NCBI RefSeq assembly: GCF_013372185.1
Contig: NZ_CP053830.1
Span: 1,449,348-1,513,347, forward strand
Source: Campylobacter lari subsp. lari
Lineage (GTDB): Bacteria; Campylobacterota; Campylobacteria; Campylobacterales; Campylobacteraceae
Direction of reading: 5' to 3'
DNA: 64,000 nt
The translations under genes were made by a program, and so were the position numbers. The notes under the pieces are model-generated. The model saw only the letters and a list, made by a program, of their open reading frames with translations. It did not search any database and was not told where the DNA came from. How positions within the stretch are numbered: position 1 is the stretch's first letter; the number at the start of each line of letters is the position of its first letter. Of the stretch, positions 9,644 through 17,825 are shown piece after piece.

Positions 9644-10869
9644 TAAAGTTTAAAATACTCTTTAATATCCTCACAAATTTTAAAGAAATTTACCCCATTT
9701 ATAGTAGGATTTTCCTTAAAATTTTCAAACATTCCTTTAAAACCACTTTCTAATTCTTTTGATTTTACACCATAGCTAATAGACAAAGCTGCTTCTATAA
9801 ATGCTGCAAGTTTGTCACAACATTTTAAAGCTTTTCCATCTATAGCGCCATATTCATCATCATTAAAAGAGTTTAAACTACCACTACATACTGATATATT
9901 TGCATTTTTATAAGTTCTATTTTCAAATTCATTTTTTATAAAAACATTTTCAAGATCAGATTTTTTTCTAATGCCTAAAATATAACTAAATTCATCTTTT
10001 AAAGAATGAGGTACAAAGGGAAGAATTTTTTCATTGATAAGTTTCATCTCATATTCATTGATAATCTCATTTAAACCATCTATGCCATATTTTACCGGCG
10101 AGATAATATCTCTTGTTAAGCTTTCTGGTAAATCATGAAACAAAGCACAATAAAAATTATTCTCAAGTCTTTTATCGCATGCATTTACTTCTAAAGAATA
10201 AAAATAAGATAAAATCGCCACCACAAGCATATGCCCTAAAACTGCAGTTTCTGGAATTCTAGGAGTTTGAGCCCAACGCTTTTGAAAACGGAGTCTTCCG
10301 CTTAAGTCTATGATTTTAGCTATTTTTTGATTTAGCGCTATCTTTCTTGCGCCAATTAACTCATAATAATCTTCTAATTCTTCTTCTACCTTGCTTTTAA
10401 TCTCATCAATATCGCTTAAAAATGAGCTAGTTTGATAAACTATATTAAATTCCCATCTTGTAGCAAAATACGAAGCAGCTTTTAAAATAAGCCTTTCTTT
10501 TGCATAATCTTTGCCTTGTAAAAACGCTTCATAGCGTTTTAAAAACTCGCCATTTTCTATATCTTGTATCATTGGAGCAATTTTACTTAACACCCAAGCA
10601 CTCATTTGATCATTTTTAGTTCTTAAAATTTCATGGTATACATCAGGGCGTATATCAGTTACTACAACCCTACTTAAAAACTCAAAAATTCCAGCTTCTA
10701 TGATAAAGCGCATATTGACATCTTTTTCCATTTTAGCAATGAAATAAGCAATGATAAATTTATGTGCTTGCTTATCAAGCTCGACCAAATTTGTCATTCT
10801 TGGATAATCATTCCATCTTGATATGGAAGCAGCTTTAAAAATATGCTCTATTAATTCTACACTAATCAT
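9643..10869 (-). CDS. HD-domain phosphohydrolase-like protein
   Basis: A 408-aa cytoplasmic protein with the metal-binding HD signature: H213 (LGHML), the doublet H245-D246 in YCALFHDLPES, and a later Asp in CCDKLAAFIEA. The arrangement resembles YfbR-like 5'-nucleotidases and related HD hydrolases, here with an additional 190-residue helical N-terminal region. The E following the doublet (HDLPE) is also typical of the YfbR type. The substrate is unknown. Its stop overlaps the 3' end of the SRP RNA on the other strand. Not part of an evident operon. Confidence 0.75.
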   Translation of the reverse strand: MISVELIEHIFKAASISRWNDYPRMTNLVELDKQAHKFIIAYFIAKMEKDVNMRFIIEAGIFEFLSRVVVTDIRPDVYHEILRTKNDQMSAWVLSKIAPMIQDIENGEFLKRYEAFLQGKDYAKERLILKAASYFATRWEFNIVYQTSSFLSDIDEIKSKVEEELEDYYELIGARKIALNQKIAKIIDLSGRLRFQKRWAQTPRIPETAVLGHMLVVAILSYFYSLEVNACDKRLENNFYCALFHDLPESLTRDIISPVKYGIDGLNEIINEYEMKLINEKILPFVPHSLKDEFSYILGIRKKSDLENVFIKNEFENRTYKNANISVCSGSLNSFNDDEYGAIDGKALKCCDKLAAFIEAALSISYGVKSKELESGFKGMFENFKENPTINGVNFFKICEDIKEYFKL

Positions 10870-11034
10870 TATTTTCCTTTTTTACTGTGATTTTACTTTA
10901 TTTTATAATCTTTAGCAAATTTTGTTTTTATTTTACGATCTAATGTTTTATTATTAAATAATCTTTTGCAATTAAGATGAATTTGAGACTAACAAGCTTG
11001 TATCAATAAAAATTACAAAACTAGCTTTAAACCA

Positions 11035-11643
11035 TCAAAAAAGTTCTTTTGTTTTATAGAGTGTATACCCTTCATAATAATAGCTTGCATCAATCCCTCT
11101 TGCAAAAATATTAAAACTATGAATATCATCACTCAAAGCATTTTGAAGTAAAATTTTTATCTCTACATCTTTAATAGGGCTTCTTTGCATTGCCATTATA
11201 TAATCTTCTTTATCTATCAAACTCCAATCAACCACCTTTTTCAACTCTTTTTTAAGTATTAAATCAAGCCAAATTCTCATGCTTCTGCCATTTCCTTCTC
11301 TAAAAGGATGAGCTACATTCATTTCTACATATTTTTCTACAATTTGTTCAAAGCAAGATTGCTCCATGAGTTCTATTTTTTTAATTGCCTCATGTAAATA
11401 AACAGCAGGAGCGAATCTAAAATTTCCTTTTGAAGTATTTACTTCTCTTATTTTTCCTGCAAAATCATAAATATCTTCAAATAATTTTTGATGAATTATC
11501 CTTAAGCTTTCAAAACTTCCTGCTTTTAATGTATCTAAAAAACCACTTTCAAATAAAGCTTTTGCCTTTAGCTTGCTTATTCTTTCTTCTTCTTTGGCTA
11601 ATTCTAGTTGATTTTTTATACCAAGTTTATTTGTAAGTATCAT
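11035..11643 (-). CDS. Fic-domain AMP-transferase with C-terminal inhibitory helix
   Basis: Fic enzymes transfer AMP or another nucleotide moiety from ATP to a hydroxyl side chain of target proteins. The complete active-site motif HPFREGNGR is at residues 112-120 (catalytic H112), so the enzyme should be competent. The end of the protein carries S187-YYY-E191-G192, the [S/T]xxxE[G/N] inhibitory motif; its C-terminal position makes this a class III, NmFic-like protein in which the Glu blocks ATP gamma-phosphate binding. Length 202 aa matches that class. There is no room for a VbhA-type antitoxin: 62 bases upstream, and no ORF in the 165 bases downstream. AAAGG precedes the ATG. The target is unknown; DNA gyrase and topoisomerase IV are targets of some relatives. 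Confidence 0.88.
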   Translation of the reverse strand: MILTNKLGIKNQLELAKEEERISKLKAKALFESGFLDTLKAGSFESLRIIHQKLFEDIYDFAGKIREVNTSKGNFRFAPAVYLHEAIKKIELMEQSCFEQIVEKYVEMNVAHPFREGNGRSMRIWLDLILKKELKKVVDWSLIDKEDYIMAMQRSPIKDVEIKILLQNALSDDIHSFNIFARGIDASYYYEGYTLYKTKELF

Positions 11644-11705
11644 TTTAAACCTTTAAAGTTTATATTTTATAAGATATTTAATATAAACTTTATTAAATTT
11701 ATGAT

Positions 11706-12686
11706 TTAAAACTCTTTTGCCTCGCTTAACTTAAGATAAATTTCATCATTTTTACCAAGTTCTTTATGGTGATAAATACTAAAAATATGTCCTTCCAAAC
11801 TCACACTTAACTCATAAAAATCCCCATAAAACACGCATTCTAAAACACTGGCTTTTAAAGTGGTTTGTGAAGTTGAAATTTGTATATCATTAGGGCGTAA
11901 AATGCCGTTTTTGCTTTGCAAATATGCTTTGAAATTCTCATCTAAAATGGTATTTGGATCTATAAAAAATGCTTCTCCTAAAAAGCAAGCGCTATCTATA
12001 TTTTTAGGTTTATAAAAAAGCTCTTTAGCACTTCCATAGTCTAAAATTTTCCCATCCTTAATCAAAGCGATATTATCTGATAAATAAAAAGCATCGTCTT
12101 TATCATGTGTGACAAAAATAGCACTAAGCTTATGCTCTTTTAAGATATTTTTGATTTCTTTGCGCATTTTAACGCTTAAAGTGTGGTTTAAATTTGAAAA
12201 AGGCTCATCAAAAAGTATGATTTTTGGTCTTGCAACTATAGTTCTTGCTAATGCTACCCTTTGGGCTTGTCCACCACTTAGTTCATTTGGATAGCGTTTT
12301 AAAAGTGTATTTAAATTTAAAATTTCCAAAACCTCATCAAGCCTTTGTTTTTGCTCATTTTTGCTTAAAAAACTTATACCAAAACATATATTTTCTTCTA
12401 CATTCAAATGCGGAAACAAAGCATAATCTTGAAACAAAACTCCAACATCACGCTCTTGTGGGGCTAAATACACATTCTTAGAAGCAACTAGTTTATCCCC
12501 TATATAAATACTGCCATCATTGATTTCAAAAAAACCTGCTATACAACCAAGCAAAGAACTCTTGCCACAACCACTTTCTCCCAAAATACTGACAATCTCA
12601 CCTTCTCTTAAACTCAAAGAAATTCCTTTTAAAACTTCTGTTTTTCCAAAAGATTTATAAAGATTGTCAATTTTTAAGATTTCCAT
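11706..12686 (-). CDS. cfbpC: Ferric iron ABC importer, ATPase subunit
   Basis: Cytoplasmic ATPase that powers iron uptake through the permease encoded just upstream. Walker A GESGCGKSS is at residues 36-44, Q-loop LFQDYALFPH near 84-93, signature LSGGQ at 136-140 and Walker B IILFDEP at 156-162, followed by an FbpC-type C-terminal regulatory (TOBE-like) region. Length 326 aa. It is the last gene of a cfbpABC unit (2-base gap after the permease gene). Substrate assignment rests on the neighbours. Confidence 0.93.
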   Translation of the reverse strand: MEILKIDNLYKSFGKTEVLKGISLSLREGEIVSILGESGCGKSSLLGCIAGFFEINDGSIYIGDKLVASKNVYLAPQERDVGVLFQDYALFPHLNVEENICFGISFLSKNEQKQRLDEVLEILNLNTLLKRYPNELSGGQAQRVALARTIVARPKIILFDEPFSNLNHTLSVKMRKEIKNILKEHKLSAIFVTHDKDDAFYLSDNIALIKDGKILDYGSAKELFYKPKNIDSACFLGEAFFIDPNTILDENFKAYLQSKNGILRPNDIQISTSQTTLKASVLECVFYGDFYELSVSLEGHIFSIYHHKELGKNDEIYLKLSEAKEF

Positions 12687-12688
12687 TA

Positions 12689-14269
12689 TTATCCTTTTTG
12701 GTTGTTTTTATTTTGCAAATAATGCATTAAAAATGTAGGGATAATCCCAAATAACACTATAATCAAAGATGGCAAAGAAACATTGTAAATTAATTCATTT
12801 TCACTATAAGCAAATACAAGCGATGAAAGCGTTTGAAAACCTGAAGGTGAAAGTATAGTTGAAATAGGCAATTCTTTTAAAATATCTACACAAATAATCA
12901 CCACAGCCAAAGCTAAATAATGCTTCATCAAAGGAAAGTGAACTTGAGTGAAAATTTTAAATGGTTTTGATTTTAAAGTTAAATTAGCATAGTCGATATT
13001 TTTTGAAATTCTCTCATAGCCTGATTGAGTTGCAAAAATTCCAGAAGCTAAAAATCTCACAAAATACCCAAAAAACAACACTAAAAATCCACCACCTATG
13101 GCATACTCAAAGGACAAAAGATCAAAAATATAATTTAACACACCCAAAATCACTAAAATTCCCACAGCTACTACAGCTCCAGGTAAAGAATACCCCAAAG
13201 TCGTAAGCCAAAGGATGATTTTAGATGCTTTTGTGTCATTTAAACGCACCACAAAACACAAATAAAATGCCACTCCCACAATAGCAAAAGAACTCACCAA
13301 AGCCACACTAATGCTATAAAATGCAGGGGTTAAGACATTGTTTAAATTTTGCATAAAATCAAACCCAACCCAATAAACAAGCCACATAATAGGCACTACA
13401 AAGGCTAAAAATGCCACTAAAAAGCACCATAAAAAGGCTAAAAACGCCTTAGTGCCTTTTAGCTCATCTTTTGGAGTGGGTAAAAACACATTTTGATTAA
13501 AGCCTTTTTTACCTCTTTGAATTTTTTCTAAAAGCATCAAAAGTGCGATAAACACAAGCAAAGCCACGCTCAAAGCCACAGCACTAACTTCATCACCACC
13601 ACTTCCCCATGTTCTAAAAATTCCTGCACTAAAAGTATCTACGCCAAAATATGCCACCAAGCCATAATCACTCAAAACCTCCATAGCCACCAACAGCAAA
13701 GCGCCCACTATACCCACACGGCAAAATGGCAAAATCACTTTAAAAAATGTTTTCAAATTAGAGGCCTTAAGTGTTTTAGCACTTAAAATGATATTTCCAA
13801 GTCCATAAGCAAAAGTATTTTTAGCAAAAAAATACACATAAGGATAAAGTGCAAAAGATAAAATCACAATCACACCATATGCATTCATGATATCTATACG
13901 CCTATCAACACCTAAAAAAGTAGGTATTAAGCCTTGAAATTCAAACAAATCAATCCAAACAAAACCCATTACATAGGAAGGTATAGCCAAGGGTAAAATC
14001 AAAAACCATTCAAAAAATTTCGAGCCAAAAAATTTATAAAAAGCTATCAAATAAGCACTAATTAATCCTATAATCAAACACAATACTAAAGTCCCAAACA
14101 ATATAAAAGCACTACCAAAAATATACCTTGGTAAGACATTTTTACTCAAATGTTTTAGGGTGTTAATATCTATAAAAGGAAGATGTAAGATGATAGCAAG
14201 TATAGGCAGTATGATTAAGCTACAGAAAAAAAAGGTGGCAAAAGACCACCTTAGACTTAAGAATTTCAA
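12689..14269 (-). CDS. cfbpB: Ferric iron ABC importer, fused permease
   Basis: A 526-aa inner-membrane protein with about twelve hydrophobic segments forming two repeated permease halves, as in FbpB/SfuB-type iron permeases. Each half carries an EAA-like loop, for example ASNLKTFFKVILPFCRVG in the first and TLKSKPFKIFTQVHFPL in the second, that contacts the ATPase. It lies between the binding protein and ATPase genes, on the same strand with small gaps, so the three are one operon. Confidence 0.93.
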   Translation of the reverse strand: MKFLSLRWSFATFFFCSLIILPILAIILHLPFIDINTLKHLSKNVLPRYIFGSAFILFGTLVLCLIIGLISAYLIAFYKFFGSKFFEWFLILPLAIPSYVMGFVWIDLFEFQGLIPTFLGVDRRIDIMNAYGVIVILSFALYPYVYFFAKNTFAYGLGNIILSAKTLKASNLKTFFKVILPFCRVGIVGALLLVAMEVLSDYGLVAYFGVDTFSAGIFRTWGSGGDEVSAVALSVALLVFIALLMLLEKIQRGKKGFNQNVFLPTPKDELKGTKAFLAFLWCFLVAFLAFVVPIMWLVYWVGFDFMQNLNNVLTPAFYSISVALVSSFAIVGVAFYLCFVVRLNDTKASKIILWLTTLGYSLPGAVVAVGILVILGVLNYIFDLLSFEYAIGGGFLVLFFGYFVRFLASGIFATQSGYERISKNIDYANLTLKSKPFKIFTQVHFPLMKHYLALAVVIICVDILKELPISTILSPSGFQTLSSLVFAYSENELIYNVSLPSLIIVLFGIIPTFLMHYLQNKNNQKG

Positions 14270-14286
14270 ATTTTATTTTTCCTTAA

Positions 14287-15291
14287 TTATTTCCATTGAA
14301 CTTCATCAAAAATCATCAAAGCTTCTTTAGCATTTCCCCAGTAAGCTTCAAAATTTGGTTTTTCTACTTTAAACTCACCCCATGATTGTAAAATTTTAGC
14401 AGGTTTTACTTCTTTATTAACAGGATACTCATAGTTTTGGTTTGTTAAAATTTCTTGTGCTTCTTTTGAAAGCATAAACTCAATAAATTTAACCGCAGCA
14501 TCTTTATTTTTAGAAGTTTTTAAAACACCTATGCCACTTACATTGATATGTGTTCCTCTATCATCTTGGTTTGGAAAAATCACTTTTACCGAATTTGCAG
14601 CTTCAACATCTTTAGGATTTTTTGAATTTGCTAAATGTCCTAGATAATAACTATTTGATATAGCTACATCGCCTTCTTTTGCATAAATTGCACGAATTTG
14701 ATCACGATCCCCACCTTTTGGAGTGCGTGCAAGATTATTTGCTATGCCTTGTGCCCATTCTTTTGCTTTTTCTTTGCCTAAAGTATCTATCATAGCGCTT
14801 AATAAAGAGATATTATAAACATTATTTGAACTTCTTACTAAAACTTTACCTTTAAATTTAGGATCTGCTAAATCTTCATAAGTTTTGATTTCTCCATCTT
14901 TGATTCTATCTTTAGAAGCGATGATGATTCTTGCTCTTGTTGTAAAAGCATACCATTCATTGTTTTTGCCTCTTAATTCTTTTGGAGAAAGTTTTTCTAG
15001 CTCAGGCGAGCTAACCGATACGAAAAGATTATTTGTACGAACTTGTTCCAAATTTCCCGCATCAGCAGTCATAAACAAATCTGCCTTTGAGTTTTTACCT
15101 TCAACTTCTAATCTTTTAGCAAGTTCATTAGCTTTAGCTTGCACTACATTAATACTAATCCCTGTTTTTTCTTGAAATAATTTAAAAATTCCTTTATCAG
15201 CATCATAATGTCTATGAGAATAAATCGTAAGCTCTTGAGCACTTAAACTCATAGCAGCTAATAAAGATAGTAAAACTACTTTTGCTTTCAT
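14287..15291 (-). CDS. cfbpA: Periplasmic ferric-iron-binding protein
   Basis: Captures ferric iron in the periplasm and hands it to the CfbpBC transporter. A signal peptide (residues 1-18, ending SLSA) precedes the mature start QELTIYSHRHYD, typical of the FbpA family. The NSYYLGHLA segment supplies the adjacent tyrosines that coordinate iron in this family. Length 334 aa is normal. It is first in the operon and is preceded by an AT-rich Fur-like region. C. jejuni cFbpA is known to be iron-repressed, consistent with but not proof of the same here. Confidence 0.95.
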   Translation of the reverse strand: MKAKVVLLSLLAAMSLSAQELTIYSHRHYDADKGIFKLFQEKTGISINVVQAKANELAKRLEVEGKNSKADLFMTADAGNLEQVRTNNLFVSVSSPELEKLSPKELRGKNNEWYAFTTRARIIIASKDRIKDGEIKTYEDLADPKFKGKVLVRSSNNVYNISLLSAMIDTLGKEKAKEWAQGIANNLARTPKGGDRDQIRAIYAKEGDVAISNSYYLGHLANSKNPKDVEAANSVKVIFPNQDDRGTHINVSGIGVLKTSKNKDAAVKFIEFMLSKEAQEILTNQNYEYPVNKEVKPAKILQSWGEFKVEKPNFEAYWGNAKEALMIFDEVQWK

Positions 15292-15323
15292 TTTATAAAT
15301 TTCCTTAATTTTAAATTTTGAAA

Positions 15324-15350
15324 TTGATAAGGATTATTATATTAATAATT
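15324..15350 (-). promoter_or_regulatory. Candidate Fur box upstream of cfbpA
   Basis: The stretch TTGATAAGGATTATTATATTAATAATT resembles overlapping GATAAT-type Fur hexamers and lies about 35 bases upstream of the cfbpA start. The surrounding DNA is so AT-rich that a match of this quality is weak evidence alone; the downstream iron genes make it plausible. Confidence 0.4.
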
Positions 15351-15408
15351 CACTTTATATTTACTTAAATTGATACACATAATCATTTTAAAGTAAAATA
15401 ATACAAAA

Positions 15409-15422
15409 TTAACATAAATCAA
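15409..15422 (+). promoter_or_regulatory. Crp/Fnr-family activator box of cgb
   Basis: TTAAC-ATAA-ATCAA is a two-fold Crp/Fnr-type site. The left half equals the TTAAC half of the C. jejuni NssR box (TTAAC-N4-GTTAA). A TATAAT -10 box sits at 15445-15450, so a start near 15457 would put the centre of the site at about -41.5, the class II activator position. NssR control of a nitrosative-stress globin is the likely meaning. Confidence 0.6.
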
Positions 15423-15444
15423 GATATTTTTTCTCTCATTTTTA

Positions 15445-15450
15445 TATAAT
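15445..15450 (+). promoter_or_regulatory. -10 box of cgb
   Basis: A perfect TATAAT 31 bases before the cgb ATG, with no good -35 but with an activator-type site at the proper distance upstream. AAGGAG sits at 15471-15476 as the ribosome site. Confidence 0.6.
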
Positions 15451-15480
15451 CATCAAAAATACATATTTTAAGGAGATAAA

Positions 15481-15909
15481 ATGACTCAAGAGCAAATTCA
15501 AATCATCAAAGATTGCGTGCCAATTTTACAAAAAAATGGCGAAGTTTTAACTAAAGAATTTTATAAAATCATGTTTGAAGAATACCCTGAAGTAAAACCT
15601 ATGTTTAATATGGAAAAACAAGCCTCAGGTGAGCAACCAAAAGCTTTGGCAATGGCTATTTTAATGGCGGCAAAAAATGTAGAAAATTTAGAAAATATGA
15701 GAAGTTTTGTTGATAAAGTAGCTATCACTCACACAAATTTAAATGTCAAAGAAGAACATTACCCTATAGTAGGTGCTTGTCTTTTAAAGGCTATTAAAGT
15801 AGTGCTAAATGCAGATGAAACTACATTAAAAGCTTGGGAAGAAGCTTACAAAGCTATCGCTAAATTTTACATAGATATTGAAAAAGAAATTTATGCAAAA
15901 AATAAATAA
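15481..15909 (+). CDS. cgb: Single-domain globin Cgb
   Basis: Haem protein that detoxifies nitric oxide by dioxygenation to nitrate, protecting against nitrosative stress. It aligns by eye along its full 142 aa with Vitreoscilla haemoglobin: Y28 (B10), Q52 (E7) within EQPKALAMAI, and the proximal H84 (F8) in AITHTNL, followed by HYPIVGACLL. No reductase domain is attached, so electrons must come from another protein. A Crp-family box and -10 box lie upstream and a hairpin terminator follows the stop. The neighbouring exporter gene also adjoins cgb in C. jejuni. Confidence 0.95.
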   Translation: MTQEQIQIIKDCVPILQKNGEVLTKEFYKIMFEEYPEVKPMFNMEKQASGEQPKALAMAILMAAKNVENLENMRSFVDKVAITHTNLNVKEEHYPIVGACLLKAIKVVLNADETTLKAWEEAYKAIAKFYIDIEKEIYAKNK

Positions 15910-15910
15910 A

Positions 15911-15933
15911 TAGGCTTTGATTTTCAAAGCCTA
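15911..15933. terminator. Bidirectional terminator cgb / ABC exporter
   Basis: TAGGCTTTGA (15911-15920) and TCAAAGCCTA (15924-15933) form a 10-bp stem with a TTT loop, followed by AAATTTTT. It contains the stop codon of the convergent exporter gene. Confidence 0.8.
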
Positions 15934-17559
15934 AAATTTTTCTACTGCATTTTTAGCTAGTTCTTTTATATCGCCTTTTAATTCACAAATTTCTCCATTT
16001 TGTGCGAGTAAAATCCTATCAGCCATATCAAAATACGCATCATCATGCGTTATAGCAAATATAGTAATACCTTTTTGTTTTAAAAGTGGCAACAATTTGG
16101 TATAAAAAAATTTTCTAAACATAGGATCTTGATCAGCTGCCCATTCATCTAAAATCAAAATATCTCTTTTTTCAAGTAAAGCAACAAGCATAGCAAGGCG
16201 CTTTTTCTGCCCAGCTGAAAGCTTTATAGTGCTAAAAGTATTTTCCACAAGCTCTACTTTTTCATTTAATTCTAAAATTTTAAGCCAATATGCTAAGTCT
16301 TCTTTACTAAATTTCTCATCTTCTAAAACATGCTCAAATAAATGAAAATCACTAAAAATCGCACTAATTAAACTTCTATACTCATAAATATTTTCCGAAG
16401 TTACTTTTTCATCATCTAAAAAAATATCTCCTTTAAAATCTGTAAAAAGTCCAGCTAAAATCATAGAAAAAGTAGATTTACCACTACCATTTTTACCTAT
16501 TAAAAATACACATTCGCCTTTTTCAAGCTCAAAATTTACAGGCTTTAGGGCAAATTTTTCATTATACGCAAAAGACACATCTTTAAAATAAAGTTTTTGC
16601 CAAGTCTTACCACTTTGACCGATCTTAAACTCATGAGAATAATTTTCTAAATTTAAATTTGAAATTTTATCTAAAGCGATTTTTGCCATCATAAGCGTAG
16701 GAAAACTTCCTATCATAGCTCCAAGTGGTGCTCTTAAAAAAAGCACACTCAAAGCTATAGTCGTAGCACTTTGCAAACTAGCAAGCTCATAATTTAAAGC
16801 TATATAAAACTCCACTCCTACTAAAGCTAGCATAGCGCTATTGCTCCAATTGTTAGATAAAATATGCAAAATATTTCCCATAGTGGAGCTTTTTTTCTTT
16901 TTTAGAGCATTTTTTTCAAACTCATTTTCATAATAATGCTTTGCTCTTAAAGGATTTAAGGTTAATTCTTTATGCCCTTGTAAAATATTTTGATAGTTTT
17001 TTTGCAAAGCATCATCATTTTCTCTAGCATTTTTAAAATAAAAATACACCTTGCTCATCAAAAAATTATCCACCAAAAAAACACACACTATCCACGCTAG
17101 ACACAAAAAGAAAATTTCCAAAGAAAGATAAGCTATATAAGCACTTACACAAACAATCAAAACACTTGATTGTATAAATTCAGGAAGTCTTAAAAGCCCA
17201 AAAGAAATACTACGCACATCATTGTTTAAAGAAGCTAAAATCTTTGCTTTAGTAGTGTTTAAAATACTCAAAACACTTGTATCTAAAATTTGCTTTACAA
17301 CTCTTCTTTGCATTTTAAAAATAAAACTTTGTCCAAACGAGCTTAGAGCAATTTCTACAAAAGAAGAACTCGCAAAAAACACAAGCAATAAAAGCACAAA
17401 ATACACAATGATGTTTGAATTTTCAAGATTAGTTTTTAATAAAAATTCATTAATAAAAACCAAAGTCAATACACCCAATATACTCGTAAAAATACTAAAA
17501 AGTAGAAAAAGAATGATTTTAAATTTATTTTCTTGAAATAAAATCCACAAAAAACTCAC
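15931..17559 (-). CDS. YojI/PvdE-like ABC exporter (membrane plus ATPase)
   Basis: A 542-aa half-transporter with an N-terminal domain of about six membrane segments (residues 12-280) and a C-terminal ATPase. Walker A is IGKNGSGKSTFS near residue 353, the signature is LSAGQKKR and Walker B is ILILDEWAADQDP. The DEWAADQDP ending is characteristic of the cyclic-peptide/siderophore exporter branch (SyrD, PvdE, YojI) rather than of MsbA. The exported compound is unknown; no peptide or siderophore biosynthesis genes are nearby. C. jejuni has the same gene beside cgb. Confidence 0.85.
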   Translation of the reverse strand: MSFLWILFQENKFKIILFLLFSIFTSILGVLTLVFINEFLLKTNLENSNIIVYFVLLLLVFFASSSFVEIALSSFGQSFIFKMQRRVVKQILDTSVLSILNTTKAKILASLNNDVRSISFGLLRLPEFIQSSVLIVCVSAYIAYLSLEIFFLCLAWIVCVFLVDNFLMSKVYFYFKNARENDDALQKNYQNILQGHKELTLNPLRAKHYYENEFEKNALKKKKSSTMGNILHILSNNWSNSAMLALVGVEFYIALNYELASLQSATTIALSVLFLRAPLGAMIGSFPTLMMAKIALDKISNLNLENYSHEFKIGQSGKTWQKLYFKDVSFAYNEKFALKPVNFELEKGECVFLIGKNGSGKSTFSMILAGLFTDFKGDIFLDDEKVTSENIYEYRSLISAIFSDFHLFEHVLEDEKFSKEDLAYWLKILELNEKVELVENTFSTIKLSAGQKKRLAMLVALLEKRDILILDEWAADQDPMFRKFFYTKLLPLLKQKGITIFAITHDDAYFDMADRILLAQNGEICELKGDIKELAKNAVEKF

Positions 17560-17825
17560 AATAATGCCTTTTTAACAATAAATTGTAAAATTATAGCTAC
17601 TTATTTATAATATATTTTATCTTTATAAAACCTATTTATAGATACATACAAGCCTATATAACTCCTTATTATTATACTAATATTTTATTATTGTTTATAA
17701 TTAAGCTCAAATTTATAAATATAGTATTAATATATACTGTTTGTTATTAAAATATTAGTAATAATCATTACAAATATACAATAAAACAATCAAATACATT
17801 AACTATTTTTGAAAGGACTTTTTCA
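17560..17825. other. AT-rich leader region of the poly-G gene
   Basis: This 266-base stretch between two divergent genes has no credible ORF or RNA gene. It is extremely AT-rich with many TATA-like hexamers, so single promoters cannot be assigned by eye. GAAAGGA at 17810-17816 is the probable ribosome site of the gene at 17826. Confidence 0.5.

Noticed and set aside
9559..9753. 64-codon ORF across the SRP RNA
   Set aside because: It runs through the RNA and into the 3' end of the HD-domain gene with no ribosome site.
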